A stretch of 64,000 nucleotides of DNA from Euzebya rosea (lineage in GTDB: Bacteria > Actinomycetota > Nitriliruptoria > Euzebyales > Euzebyaceae). A program made the position numbers and the translations under genes. Shown here piece after piece: positions 30,533 through 39,214 of the stretch. Each line of letters starts with the position of its first letter. Within the stretch, counting starts at the first letter, position 1. The stretch covers positions 248,001 to 312,000 of the forward strand of contig NZ_PGDQ01000006.1 in assembly GCF_003073135.1 (NCBI RefSeq), written 5' to 3'. Below the pieces are notes generated by a model. The model did no database searches, had not been told where the DNA came from, and was given only the letters and a program-made list of their open reading frames with translations.

Positions 30533-31681
30533 GTGGAACGCACCATCTTCGAGGAGGAGCACCTCCACTTCCGTGACGCCGTCAGGCGGTTCGTGGAGAA
30601 GGAGGTCGTGCCCAACCGGGAGGCGTGGGAGGCGCAGGGCCGGGTCGACCGCTCGTTGTTCACCGCCGCCGGCCAGGCCGGGCTGCTCGGCATCGCCGCA
30701 CCCGAGGCGCACGGCGGCGGCGGCATGACCGACTTCCGCTACAACGCGATCATCTCCGAGTGCCTCGCCGAGGCCGACGTCCTGTCCGCTGGCCTCGGCC
30801 TGTCGCTGCAGGCCGACATCGCCCTGCCCTACCTGCTGCACCTGGCCACCGAGGAGCAGCAGGCACGCTGGCTGCCCGGCGCCATCTCCGGCGAGACCAT
30901 CCTCGCGCTGGCCATGTCCGAGCCGGGTGCCGGCTCCGACGTCGCCGGCATCGCCACCACCGCCCGCCTCGACGGTGACCACTACGTCGTCGACGGCGCC
31001 AAGACCTTCATCACCAACGGCCAGAACGCCGACCTGATCATCACCGCCGTCAAGACCGACCCGAGCGAACGGCACAAGGGCATCAGCCTGCTGGTGATCG
31101 AGGCCGACCGCGACGGGTTCTCCCGTGGACGCAAGCTGGCCAAGGTCGGCCAGCACGCCGCCGACACCTCCGAGCTGTTCTTCGACGGCGTCCGCGTGCC
31201 GGTCGACAACCGGCTGGGGGAGGAGGGCACGGGCTTCTACGCCATGATGGGCAACCTGGCCCAGGAGCGGCTGTCCATCGCCGTGCAGGCCGTCGCCCAG
31301 GCCGAACGGTCCGTCGCCACGAGCGTGGAGTACGCCACGCAGCGCCAGGCGTTCGGCAGCCCGATCGGCAGCTTCCAGCACATCCGCTTCACCCTCGCCG
31401 AGCTGCAGACGCAGGTCGACGTCGCCCGCACCTACGTCGACCGCCTGCTGATGGACTTCGTCGAGGGGCGGCTGTCCGACGTCGACGCCGCCAAGGCGAA
31501 GTGGTGGACCACGGAGCTCTGCCAGCAGATCGTCGACAAGTGCGTCCAGGTCCACGGCGGCTACGGCTACATGGCCGAGTACCCCGTCGCGCGGGCGTGG
31601 GTCGACAGCCGGATCCAGACCATCTACGGCGGCACGACCGAGATCATGAAGGAGATCATCGGTCGCTCCATGGGGCTGTAG
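30533..31681 (+). CDS. Acyl-CoA dehydrogenase (LCAD/IVD-type catalytic base)
   Basis: A 382-residue flavoprotein that forms a trans-2-enoyl-CoA, passing electrons to ETF. GTG 30533 with GAGGAG six bases upstream. The FAD and substrate motifs LAMSEPGAGSDVAG and FITNGQNADLIITAV and the C-terminal QVHGGYGYMAEYPVAR are standard. In the C-terminal motif YGGTTEIMKEIIGR, the Glu of YEGT is Gly, the pattern of long-chain and isovaleryl enzymes whose base comes from a different helix. It is followed by the fused hydratase/dehydrogenase 39 bp later, giving consecutive beta-oxidation steps. Confidence 0.92.
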   Translation: MERTIFEEEHLHFRDAVRRFVEKEVVPNREAWEAQGRVDRSLFTAAGQAGLLGIAAPEAHGGGGMTDFRYNAIISECLAEADVLSAGLGLSLQADIALPYLLHLATEEQQARWLPGAISGETILALAMSEPGAGSDVAGIATTARLDGDHYVVDGAKTFITNGQNADLIITAVKTDPSERHKGISLLVIEADRDGFSRGRKLAKVGQHAADTSELFFDGVRVPVDNRLGEEGTGFYAMMGNLAQERLSIAVQAVAQAERSVATSVEYATQRQAFGSPIGSFQHIRFTLAELQTQVDVARTYVDRLLMDFVEGRLSDVDAAKAKWWTTELCQQIVDKCVQVHGGYGYMAEYPVARAWVDSRIQTIYGGTTEIMKEIIGRSMGL

Positions 31682-31720
31682 CCCGCCGCCGTGCCAGCCA
31701 CCACGAAGGGGTCACCGACC

Positions 31721-33814
31721 ATGTCCGAGACACGCTGCGTACGCCGAGACGACCGGGGCCGTGTGGCCGTGCTGGCCATGGACCGCCCGGGGTCGTCGAT
31801 GAACGTCGTGGACGAGCGGCTGTTCACCGACCTGCGCCGTGAGGTCGACGACGTGCTGGCCGACGACGGCATCGACGCGTTCGTCCTGGCGTCCGGCAAG
31901 GACGGCTCGTTCGGGGCCGGGGCCGATATCCGTTGGCTGCCCGAGCTGGCTGCCAGCGACGACGCCGAGGACTTCCTCGCGGGGGTGCACGAGCTGATGG
32001 CCCGGATCGCCCGCGGGTCGACCCCGATGGTCGCCGCCGTCAACGGCTCGGCCTTCGGTGGGGCGCTGGAGCTGGCGCTGGCCGGCCACGCCATCGTCGC
32101 CGTCCCCGGTGCGCAGCTGGGGCTGCCCGAGGTCGGCCTGTCGTTGCTGCCCGGCGGCGGTGGCACCCAGATGCTGCGCCGCTTCGTCCCGCTCGACCGG
32201 GCGCTGGCCATGCTGACGTCCGGCAAGCCCGTCGCCGTCGAGGACGCCGGCGGGCTGGTGGCCCGCGTCGTCCCGGCCGACGAGCTGGTCGACGCGGCCG
32301 TCGAGGTGGCGGCGTCGCTGGCCGGCACCGACCTGGTGGCCGACCCCGTCGCGTCGGAGGGTGATGTGGCCCTGATCGCGTCGACCCGTGAGGAGCTCGC
32401 CGGGTCCCGTCGAGGCCTGTCGACCGCGGCCGCCACGATCCTCGACGTCGTCGCCGTCGGGGTGGCCGAGGGGCTCGACGCGGGCCTGGCCGCCGAACGC
32501 GCCGGCTTCCTCTCCCTCCTCCGCTCGACGGAATCCCGCGCGGCCCTGCACCTGTTCAGCGCCCAGGACGACGTCAAGCGCCGCAGCCGTGGCGGCGGGG
32601 CCCCCGTCGAGCGGCTCGGCGTCGTCGGTGGCGGGCAGATGGGCGCCGGCATCGCCTCCACTGCTGTCAGCCGCGACCTGGACGCCATCGTCCGGGACGT
32701 CGCCGAGGACTCCCTCGGCCGCGCCCGCGCCTACCGCGACAAGGTCCTGTCCCGCACCGCACCGGCCGAGGGTGAGGACCCGCGGGTCGACCGCTGGGCC
32801 GACACCACCGAGTGGGAGGGGTTCGGCGAGGTCGACGCCGTCGTCGAGGCCGTCTTCGAGCTCCCCGAGATCAAGGACGAGGTGCTGCGCGCCCTGAGCG
32901 ACGAGGTCGGCGAGGACACGCTGATCGCCAGCAACACCTCCGCCATCCCGATCGCGTCGCTGGCCGCCTCGGTCACCCGGCCCGAGCGGTTCCTCGGCAT
33001 GCACTTCTTCTCCCCGGTCGAGCGCATGCCGCTGGTCGAGCTGATCCCCCACGCGGGGACAGCGGCCGAGACCACCCAGCGGGCCGCCGCGCTCGGCCGT
33101 CGGCTGGGCAAGGTGCCCGTCGTCGTCGGCGACGCGCCCGGCTTCATGACCTCCCGTGTGTACGCCCGCTGGCTGGCCGAGGGCATCCGCCTGCTGCTCG
33201 ACGGCGTGGACGTGGCGACGATCGACCGTGCCGCGCAGGCCGTCGGGTTCCCGGTCGGGCCGCTGCTGGCCACCGACGAGGCCACCCTCAACCTGGTGGT
33301 GCAGGCCAGCATCACGCAGGTCGCCGAACCCGTCATGGCCGACCGGCTGGACGTCGCCGGGGTCCGCAAGGCCCTGGAGACGCTGATGGCCGCGGGCGTG
33401 GAGGGGCGCCGGCAGGGCCGTGGGTTCTACAGCTACGACGAGGGGCAACGCGTCGGCCCCAACCCCGACGTGCTGGGCCTCCTCGGCGTGACGCCGGCGG
33501 AGGTGGACGCCACGGTGGTCGGCGAGCGGCTGCTGCTGGCCTTCGCGACGGAGTGCTGGCGCTGCGACGCCGACGGCACGATCTGCCACCCCGACGACGG
33601 CGACGTCGCGGCGGTGCTGGGCATCGGATTCCCCCGTGTGCTCGGCGGGCCGTTCCACTGGGCCGACGAGGTCGGCGCCACCGAGATCGTCCGTCGTTGC
33701 GACGTCCTGGGCGACGCGTTCGAGCCCGGCCCGGAGCTTCGCCGGCTGGCCGCCGAGGGCGGTCGCCTGGCCGACCTCCCCCGCCGCCCCGCCCCCTTCG
33801 CCGACCGGGGCTAG
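31721..33814 (+). CDS. Fused enoyl-CoA hydratase / 3-hydroxyacyl-CoA dehydrogenase
   Basis: A 697-residue bifunctional protein of the FadB/FadJ type. ATG 31721 is preferred over GTG 31691. Residues 1 to about 200 are the crotonase domain, with oxyanion loops GAGADIRWL and GSAFGGALELALAGH and both candidate catalytic Glu residues (ALE and LPEVGL). From about residue 298 comes the NAD domain (GVVGGGQMGAGIAS), with the catalytic His in GMHFFSPVERMPL and the C-terminal dimer domains. It hydrates enoyl-CoA and oxidises the product to 3-oxoacyl-CoA. The typical partner thiolase is not adjacent; the nearest are at 43203 and 49392. Confidence 0.92.
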   Translation: MSETRCVRRDDRGRVAVLAMDRPGSSMNVVDERLFTDLRREVDDVLADDGIDAFVLASGKDGSFGAGADIRWLPELAASDDAEDFLAGVHELMARIARGSTPMVAAVNGSAFGGALELALAGHAIVAVPGAQLGLPEVGLSLLPGGGGTQMLRRFVPLDRALAMLTSGKPVAVEDAGGLVARVVPADELVDAAVEVAASLAGTDLVADPVASEGDVALIASTREELAGSRRGLSTAAATILDVVAVGVAEGLDAGLAAERAGFLSLLRSTESRAALHLFSAQDDVKRRSRGGGAPVERLGVVGGGQMGAGIASTAVSRDLDAIVRDVAEDSLGRARAYRDKVLSRTAPAEGEDPRVDRWADTTEWEGFGEVDAVVEAVFELPEIKDEVLRALSDEVGEDTLIASNTSAIPIASLAASVTRPERFLGMHFFSPVERMPLVELIPHAGTAAETTQRAAALGRRLGKVPVVVGDAPGFMTSRVYARWLAEGIRLLLDGVDVATIDRAAQAVGFPVGPLLATDEATLNLVVQASITQVAEPVMADRLDVAGVRKALETLMAAGVEGRRQGRGFYSYDEGQRVGPNPDVLGLLGVTPAEVDATVVGERLLLAFATECWRCDADGTICHPDDGDVAAVLGIGFPRVLGGPFHWADEVGATEIVRRCDVLGDAFEPGPELRRLAAEGGRLADLPRRPAPFADRG

Positions 33815-33862
33815 CCCGTTCGTCGGGTGTTGGGCCGCCCGTGGTGATTGCCCGACACGCGT

Positions 33863-33891
33863 CGGGGAGGGCGGCGCCCCGCCGCTCCCCG
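33863..33891. terminator. Bidirectional hairpin between convergent genes
   Basis: CGGGGAG and CTCCCCG pair around an inner GGCGG/CCGCC stem. A smaller hairpin, CCCGAC/GTCGGG, lies at 33851-33866. They separate the fused oxidation gene from the convergent NTF2-like gene. Confidence 0.55.
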
Positions 33892-33896
33892 GCTGC

Positions 33897-34703
33897 TCAG
33901 CCGGTCGCGAGCGCCTTGCGGAGGCGCCGGACCAGGCCCCAGCGGTCGCGGACCATCTCCAGCTCGGTGACCGCGCCGTCGGCCACGCGGGCCATCAGGG
34001 TGGCCTGCATGCGCCCCTCCAGGCCCAGCGCCTCGTCCGACACGCCGGGCAGCCCGCCGGCGTAGGTGCCTCGCAGGGTCACGGCGGCCGCGGCCCGGTC
34101 GCCGGCGGTGAACAGGTCGTCGACCTCCACCGACAGCCCCTCCAGCACCGCCGCGCCGTCGCCGGTCTCCATCAGCCGCACGCCGTCGGCCGACAACGCC
34201 GCCGACGAGTCGGCCGCCAGCGCGTCCAGCCACGCCCGCAACGCCTGCTCCGTCGCGGGGTCGCCGGGGGTGTCCACGGTCGTGGCCCAGGGGTCGGGAT
34301 GGCCCGGCTCCAGCGGCGCGGTGAACGAACCGGTCGACTGCTCGTCCCTGCCCTGGAAGTCCTGCTCGACCCGGCAGATCCGCAGTCGCTCGCCGTCCCA
34401 CTCGTACGTGGAGATGCCCGGCCACACCGCCAGCGCCCCCGGCTCGCCGACCGGCGCGCCGTGCTCGCTGAACCGCATGGCCAGCCGGTTGCCCGACAGG
34501 ATCATGTCGTGCACCGTCAGCACCAGGGTGGGGTAGCGGGCGAACGCCGCCGACACCGCGTCGGTGTAGGTCGCCATGTCCAGCGTCCGACCCGAGATCA
34601 CGACCCGGTAGTCCTCGCGCATCAGGTCGGCCGTCACCGACTGGTCGTGGACGCAGGTGTAGTCGATGCAGTACCGGCGCATCAGCGCGACGAACGGTTC
34701 CAT
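33897..34703 (-). CDS. Two-domain NTF2/SnoaL-like protein
   Basis: A 268-residue protein. Residues 1 to about 125 are a SnoaL-like domain (YCIDYTCVHDQSVTADLMREDYRVVISGRTLDM; VLTVHDMILSGNRLAMRFSEHG). Residues about 150-260 look like a second, more diverged NTF2-like half (ALRAWLDALAADSSAALS; DLFTAGDRAAAAVTLRGTY). The fusion is about twice the family's usual length and could form an internal pseudodimer. It is divergent from the enoyl-CoA hydratase at 34842 with a shared operator. Function unknown. Confidence 0.7.
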   Translation of the reverse strand: MEPFVALMRRYCIDYTCVHDQSVTADLMREDYRVVISGRTLDMATYTDAVSAAFARYPTLVLTVHDMILSGNRLAMRFSEHGAPVGEPGALAVWPGISTYEWDGERLRICRVEQDFQGRDEQSTGSFTAPLEPGHPDPWATTVDTPGDPATEQALRAWLDALAADSSAALSADGVRLMETGDGAAVLEGLSVEVDDLFTAGDRAAAAVTLRGTYAGGLPGVSDEALGLEGRMQATLMARVADGAVTELEMVRDRWGLVRRLRKALATG

Positions 34704-34751
34704 CAGGGGGCTCCTCGGGGTGGCGACGACCCCCGCCGAAGGGGGGACGCG

Positions 34752-34780
34752 TTGACCTCCCCACCGTATTGACCTACTGT
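34752..34780 (+). promoter_or_regulatory. Candidate promoter of the hydratase operon
   Basis: TTGACC (34752-34757), 17 bases, then TACTGT (34775-34780). The -10 element overlaps the family 2 operator. Confidence 0.4.
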
Positions 34781-34787
34781 TAAGTAA
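34774..34787. promoter_or_regulatory. Family 2 operator upstream of enoyl-CoA hydratase
   Basis: CTACTGTTAAGTAA has TACT/AGTA arms around four bases and matches the site at 1221-1234 at 12 of 14 positions. It lies between divergent genes. Confidence 0.5.
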
Positions 34788-34841
34788 TCAATTGTTCCGG
34801 CCCGGAACCAGAGCCGAATACGGGGCCGCAGGAGGCACGAG

Positions 34842-35615
34842 TTGGACAACAGCTACGGCATGCTCAGCGTGGGGGTGGAGGACGGCGTCTGCGTCGTCAC
34901 GCTCGACCGGCCCGAGAAGCTGAACGCGCTGACCTACGAGTTCTGGACCGACGTGGTCCGGCTGCTCGACGACGCCGAGGCCGACGACACCGTCCGTGCG
35001 CTCGTCGTCCGTGGCGCGGGTGACAACTTCTGCGCCGGTGGCGACATCGACGGGTTCGGCGAGCTGGCCGACATCCCCGCACGCCGCCGCTACCAGCACC
35101 TCGCCATGGCCGCCTACCGCGCCTGGGAGGTCTTCCCCAAGCCGACGATCGCTGCCGTCCACGGCTGGGCCCTCGGCGGCGGCTGCGAGCTGACGATGGT
35201 CACCGACCTCGTCGTCTGCGACACCACCGCCCGCTTCGGTACCCCCGAGGCCGCCGTCGGGCTGATGCCCGGCCTCGGTGTCGTCCGTGGCCACGCCAAC
35301 ACCAACCTCCACTGGCTCAAGCTCATGATCTTCACCGGCGCGAGGCTCGGCGCCGAGGAGGCCCGGCTGGCCGGCCTGGTCACCACCGTGACCGAGGAGG
35401 GCCAGCACGTGGAGGAGGCCATGCGGCTCGCCCACCGGGCCGCCGAGAAGCCCGCCACCGCCCTGCGCGTGGCCAAGGCCATCCTCAACCGTGGTTCGGC
35501 GGAGGGCTATGACTACTCCGTCGAGGCCACCGCCCTGCTGCACAGCACTGACGACCAGCGGGAAGGGGTCGCCGCCTTCGTGGAGCGCCGCCAGCCCGCC
35601 TTCCGTGACAGGTGA
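34842..35615 (+). CDS. Enoyl-CoA hydratase/isomerase
   Basis: A 257-residue crotonase-fold protein. It starts at the rare TTG 34842, chosen because GGAGG lies at 34831-34835, six bases upstream, and the protein then begins in register with the family. The oxyanion-hole segment is FCAGGDIDGF, and HGWALGGGCELTMVTDLVV and FGTPEAAVGLMPGLGVV cover the active site. One acidic catalytic position is Glu in GGCE. It is coupled to the carboxyltransferase gene (GTGA overlap), suggesting hydration followed or preceded by carboxylation, as in leucine or isoprenoid degradation. Confidence 0.88.
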   Translation: MDNSYGMLSVGVEDGVCVVTLDRPEKLNALTYEFWTDVVRLLDDAEADDTVRALVVRGAGDNFCAGGDIDGFGELADIPARRRYQHLAMAAYRAWEVFPKPTIAAVHGWALGGGCELTMVTDLVVCDTTARFGTPEAAVGLMPGLGVVRGHANTNLHWLKLMIFTGARLGAEEARLAGLVTTVTEEGQHVEEAMRLAHRAAEKPATALRVAKAILNRGSAEGYDYSVEATALLHSTDDQREGVAAFVERRQPAFRDR

Positions 35616-37168
35616 CCACCGTGGACCGACCGACCCCCCCGACGATGCAGGAGCGGCTCGAGGAGCTGCAGAAGCGCCGTGACATCGCCCTCGCCATGGG
35701 CGGCCCCGAGAAGGTGCAGCGCCACCACGACAGCGGCCGCCTGACCGTCCGGGAGCGCATCGCTGGCGTCCTGGACGAGGGCAGCTTCTACGAGATCGGC
35801 ATGCTGGCCGAGCCCGAGCTGCGCAAGGAGAAGCCCATCCCGGGCGACGGCTGCGTCACCGGCTTCGGTCGCATCGACGGCCGCAAGGTCTGCCTCATCG
35901 GCATCGACGCCACCACCCTCGCCGGCACCACCGCCCCGATCAGCATGCGCAAGCAGGGGCGCATCGCGGCCTACGCGGCCAAGAAGGGCTTGCCGCTGAT
36001 CCTGCTGTGCGACGCCGACGGCGGACGCATCCCCGACGTCATGGGCTGGCGGTTCTCGGGCCTGCCGTTCGACTTCTCCTCCTTCCTCCAGACCCCCGAG
36101 GGTTACCCCGAGATCCCGCGCATCGCGGCGGTGCTCGGCCCGGGCTACGGCGACTCCGCGCTGCACGCCGGGACCGCCCACATCATCGTGATGACCGAGA
36201 CGTCCTCCATCGCGCTGTCCGGCCCGTCGGTGGTGGAGTCCGCCATCGGCGAGAAGGTCACCGACCAGGAGCTCGGCGGCCCCGAGCACGCCCAGGAGAT
36301 CGGCACCGCCCACCTGGTCGTCCCGACCGAGGACGAGGCGTTCGACGCCATCGCCGCCTACCTGTCCTACCTGCCCAACAACGCCGCCCGGCCCGCGCCG
36401 CGGGCCCCGGCCGTCGAACCACGCCTGGACCGCGAGACCCTCCTCGACGTGGTGCCGACCAACCCCAAGCAGGCCTACGACATGCACGACGTCATCGACG
36501 CGATCGTGGATGCCGACACGTTCCTGCCGTGGCGTCCCGAGGCCGGCAAGGCCCTGATCACCGCGTTCGTCCGCATGGAGGGGCAGGCCGTCGGCATCAT
36601 CGCCAACAACCCCCGCCACGGCGCCGGCGCGCTGGACGCCCGGGCGCTGGAGAAGGCGCACAACTTCATCGACATGTGCGACACGTTCAACCTGCCGCTG
36701 GTCTTCCTGCAGGACGTGCCCGGCCTGATGATCGGCATCCAGGCCGAGCGGCAGGGCATCGTGCAGTGGTACGAGCGGCTCGTCGCCCGGCTGGCCCGCA
36801 CCAAGGTCCCGCACGTCGCCGTCGTGGTCCGCAAGGCCTTCGGCGGTGGCCACTACGCCATGGGCGGCCGGCCCACCCTCCCCGACCTGCTGGTCTGCTG
36901 GCCCATCGCCGAGCTCGGCTTCATGGCCCCCGAGACCGGCGTCGTCACCGTCAACCGGCGGATGCTGGAGCAGGCCGAGGCCGACGGCGGCCGCGAGGCC
37001 CGCGACAAGCTGGAGATGGAGCTGACCCAGGAGTGGATCGACGAGTCCGCCGCATGGGAATCCGCGGCGCACACGTTCGTGGATGACATCATCGACCCCC
37101 GTGACACCCGCTCGGTCATACTCACGGGGATCGAGTTCGGGTGGGGCGACCGGGATGGAGTGGGGTAA
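35612..37168 (+). CDS. Acyl-CoA carboxylase carboxyltransferase (beta) subunit
   Basis: A 518-residue biotin-dependent carboxyltransferase of the propionyl-/methylcrotonyl-/geranyl-CoA carboxylase group. It moves CO2 from carboxybiotin to an acyl-CoA. N-terminal half: RDIALAMGGPEKVQRHHDSGRLTVRERI (broken here), and APISMRKQGRIAAYAAKKGLP. C-terminal half: FNLPLVFLQDVPGLMIG and KAFGGGHYAMGG. No biotin carboxylase/BCCP gene follows in the window, so the alpha subunit must be elsewhere. GTG 35612 overlaps the hydratase stop. Confidence 0.9.
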   Translation: MTTVDRPTPPTMQERLEELQKRRDIALAMGGPEKVQRHHDSGRLTVRERIAGVLDEGSFYEIGMLAEPELRKEKPIPGDGCVTGFGRIDGRKVCLIGIDATTLAGTTAPISMRKQGRIAAYAAKKGLPLILLCDADGGRIPDVMGWRFSGLPFDFSSFLQTPEGYPEIPRIAAVLGPGYGDSALHAGTAHIIVMTETSSIALSGPSVVESAIGEKVTDQELGGPEHAQEIGTAHLVVPTEDEAFDAIAAYLSYLPNNAARPAPRAPAVEPRLDRETLLDVVPTNPKQAYDMHDVIDAIVDADTFLPWRPEAGKALITAFVRMEGQAVGIIANNPRHGAGALDARALEKAHNFIDMCDTFNLPLVFLQDVPGLMIGIQAERQGIVQWYERLVARLARTKVPHVAVVVRKAFGGGHYAMGGRPTLPDLLVCWPIAELGFMAPETGVVTVNRRMLEQAEADGGREARDKLEMELTQEWIDESAAWESAAHTFVDDIIDPRDTRSVILTGIEFGWGDRDGVG

Positions 37169-37173
37169 CGAGG

Positions 37174-37788
37174 ATGGCATCGACGACCAAGGCAGCGCCG
37201 GGCAAGGTCGACAAGCGCAAGCGCACGGGGCGCAAGGCGCAGATCATCGACGTGTCCACCGAGCTGTTCCGCGAGAAGGGCTACCACGCCACCTCGCTGG
37301 ACGACATCGCTGATCGCATCGGCTTCACCAAGCCGGCGATCTACTACTACTTCAAGTCCAAGGAGGACATCCTCTTCGCCATCGTCGACGAGATCGTCGA
37401 CAGCGGGCTGGAGCGGATGGAGGCCGTCGCCGCCACCGACCTGACGCCGACGGAGAAGATGCACGACCTGCTGGTGGAGAACACCCGGGTCATCCTGGAG
37501 AACCTCGACGCCAACAGCGTCTTCTACAACGAGCGCGGCCTGCTCTCGGCCGAACGCGAGGAGGCCATCCGCGACCGCGAACGCGAGTACACCCGCGTCG
37601 CCCGCCAGATCTACATCGACGGGGTCGCTGCCGGCGAGTTCACCGACGTCGACCCGGCGCTGGCCACCGCCACCCTCCTGGGCGCCTCGATCTGGGCCCA
37701 CCGCTGGTTCGACCCCAACGGCGCCATGACCACCGACGAGGTCGCCGAGCAGATCGCCACCCTCCTGCTGGAGGGGTACCGGGCCTAG
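37174..37788 (+). CDS. TetR/AcrR-family regulator
   Basis: A 204-residue repressor; ATG 37174 is favoured over a GTG 11 codons earlier. A Lys/Arg-rich N-terminal arm precedes the HTH: QIIDVSTELFREKGYHATS, LDDIADRIGFTKPAIYYYF. The C-terminal ligand domain resembles the TetR_C group controlling fatty-acid or steroid catabolism (FNDERGLLSAERE-like NERGLLSAEREEAI). It lies six bases after the carboxyltransferase stop, so it is co-transcribed. It is the only TetR protein in the window and a candidate binder of the palindromic operators; which family it binds cannot be told. Confidence 0.88.
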   Translation: MASTTKAAPGKVDKRKRTGRKAQIIDVSTELFREKGYHATSLDDIADRIGFTKPAIYYYFKSKEDILFAIVDEIVDSGLERMEAVAATDLTPTEKMHDLLVENTRVILENLDANSVFYNERGLLSAEREEAIRDREREYTRVARQIYIDGVAAGEFTDVDPALATATLLGASIWAHRWFDPNGAMTTDEVAEQIATLLLEGYRA

Positions 37789-37808
37789 CCCTCGGCACGG
37801 AGTTCCAC

Positions 37809-37838
37809 GATCGGGCGGGCCCACGGGCTCGCCCGATC
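37809..37838 (+). terminator. Hairpin terminator after the TetR gene
   Basis: GATCGGGCG (37809-37817) pairs with CGCCCGATC (37830-37838), with an inner GCCC/GGGC stem, followed by CTCGTTGT. Confidence 0.75.
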
Positions 37839-37883
37839 CTCGTTGTCGGGGATGTGTCGCTGGCCCGACCCTTCGCGGTCAAC

Positions 37884-37900
37884 TATGCTCATGAATATCC
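37884..37900. promoter_or_regulatory. Family 3 promoter motif upstream of acyl-CoA dehydrogenase
   Basis: TATGCTCATGAATATCC lies 34-51 bp before the ATG. It matches the motifs at 9715 and 40291 at 13 invariant positions. Confidence 0.5.
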
Positions 37901-37934
37901 CTATTTAGCGTGGCGCCCGTCGGGGGCGTCGGAG

Positions 37935-39113
37935 ATGGACGGGCGTGCCGTGATCGACTTCACCTTGACCGAGGAGCAGCAGGCGCTGCGGGACATGGCC
38001 GGCCGGGTGGCCGACGAACGCTGGGCCGCCAAGGCGCTGGAGTGGGACCGCGACGCCACGTTCCTGCCCGACGCCGACCGCACGGCGCTGGCCGAGCTCG
38101 GGCTGCTCGGCATCGCCATCCCCGAGGCGTACGGCGGCGCCGGCGGCGAGCTGCTCGACGCCCTGCTCGTCGTGGAAGAGCTGGCCAAGCGCAACCAGAT
38201 CGTGGCCTTCCAGGTCTTCGAGGCCAACACCGGCCCCACCCGCGTCATCGAGCTGTTCGGCACCGACGAGCAGAAGGAGCGGCTGCTGCCGCCCATCGTG
38301 CGGGGCGAGTCGACCCTGGCCGTGTCGATCTCCGAGCCCGACGCCGGGTCCGCGGCGACCGACCTGACCACGACCGCCCGGCTCGACGGGGACCACTACG
38401 TCATCGATGGCATGAAGCGCTGGTGCTCCGGCGCCGGCCACGCCGAGCAGTACCTGATCTACGTCCGCCTCGACGACAACCCGGGCGCGCGGGGCATCGG
38501 TGCGGTCGTCGTCGACAAGGACGCCGAGGGCCTGACGTTCGGCCCTCAGGAACAGATGATGGGCTTCCGCGGCATCCCGTCGGCCGACATGTTCCTCGAC
38601 AACGTCCGCGTCCCGGCGGAGAACCTGATCATCCCCGCCGGCGGGTTCAAGCAGCTGTTCGAGGCGTTCTCCATCGAGCGGCTGGGCAACTCCACCATGA
38701 GCCTCGCCATCGGCCAGGCCTGCGTCGACCGCACCGCCGCCTACGTGCAGGAACGCCACCAGTTCGGCAAGCCGATCATCGAGTTCCAGACCGTGCAGGA
38801 GCAGCTGGCCGACATGATCCTGCAGGTCGAGGCCGCCCGGCTGCTGATCTGGCGGGCCGCTGCCGCAGCCGGCCGGGGCACCCCCGATCCGCTGCAGGCG
38901 TCGATGGCGAAGTGCTTCGCCAACGAGATGGCCAAGAAGGTCTCCGACAAGGCCGTGATGCTGCACGGCGGGTACGGTTACCACCCGGACTACCACGTCG
39001 AGCGGCACCACCGGGACGCCCACGGCTGGGCCCTCGGCGGGGGCACGCCGACCATCCAGCGCACCCGGATCATCTCCCAGTACCTCGGCCGTCGGTTCGA
39101 CCAGCGGGGCTGA
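37935..39113 (+). CDS. Acyl-CoA dehydrogenase
   Basis: A 392-residue flavoprotein; ATG 37935, or GTG 37950 which gives the common VIDFTLTEEQQALRDMA start. SISEPDAGSAATDL and the substrate-binding region MKRWCSGAGHAEQYLIYVR are visible; the C-terminal part has HGGYGYHPDYHVERHHRDAHGW and TIQRTRIISQYLG. The C-terminal 'YEGT'-type Glu is absent (GGGTPTIQ), so this enzyme either uses another base or acts on a special substrate. It is preceded by a terminator and a family 3 motif, so is transcribed separately from the TetR operon. Electron acceptor would be ETF. Confidence 0.87.
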   Translation: MDGRAVIDFTLTEEQQALRDMAGRVADERWAAKALEWDRDATFLPDADRTALAELGLLGIAIPEAYGGAGGELLDALLVVEELAKRNQIVAFQVFEANTGPTRVIELFGTDEQKERLLPPIVRGESTLAVSISEPDAGSAATDLTTTARLDGDHYVIDGMKRWCSGAGHAEQYLIYVRLDDNPGARGIGAVVVDKDAEGLTFGPQEQMMGFRGIPSADMFLDNVRVPAENLIIPAGGFKQLFEAFSIERLGNSTMSLAIGQACVDRTAAYVQERHQFGKPIIEFQTVQEQLADMILQVEAARLLIWRAAAAAGRGTPDPLQASMAKCFANEMAKKVSDKAVMLHGGYGYHPDYHVERHHRDAHGWALGGGTPTIQRTRIISQYLGRRFDQRG

Positions 39114-39214
39114 GCCAGCTGACAGCCGTTCGCAATACCGCCGCCCCGTCGGGCGGTCCAGCGGTTACGTTGAGGGTGATAAACCGACTGAATACGCGAA
39201 CGAGAGGTACGGGG

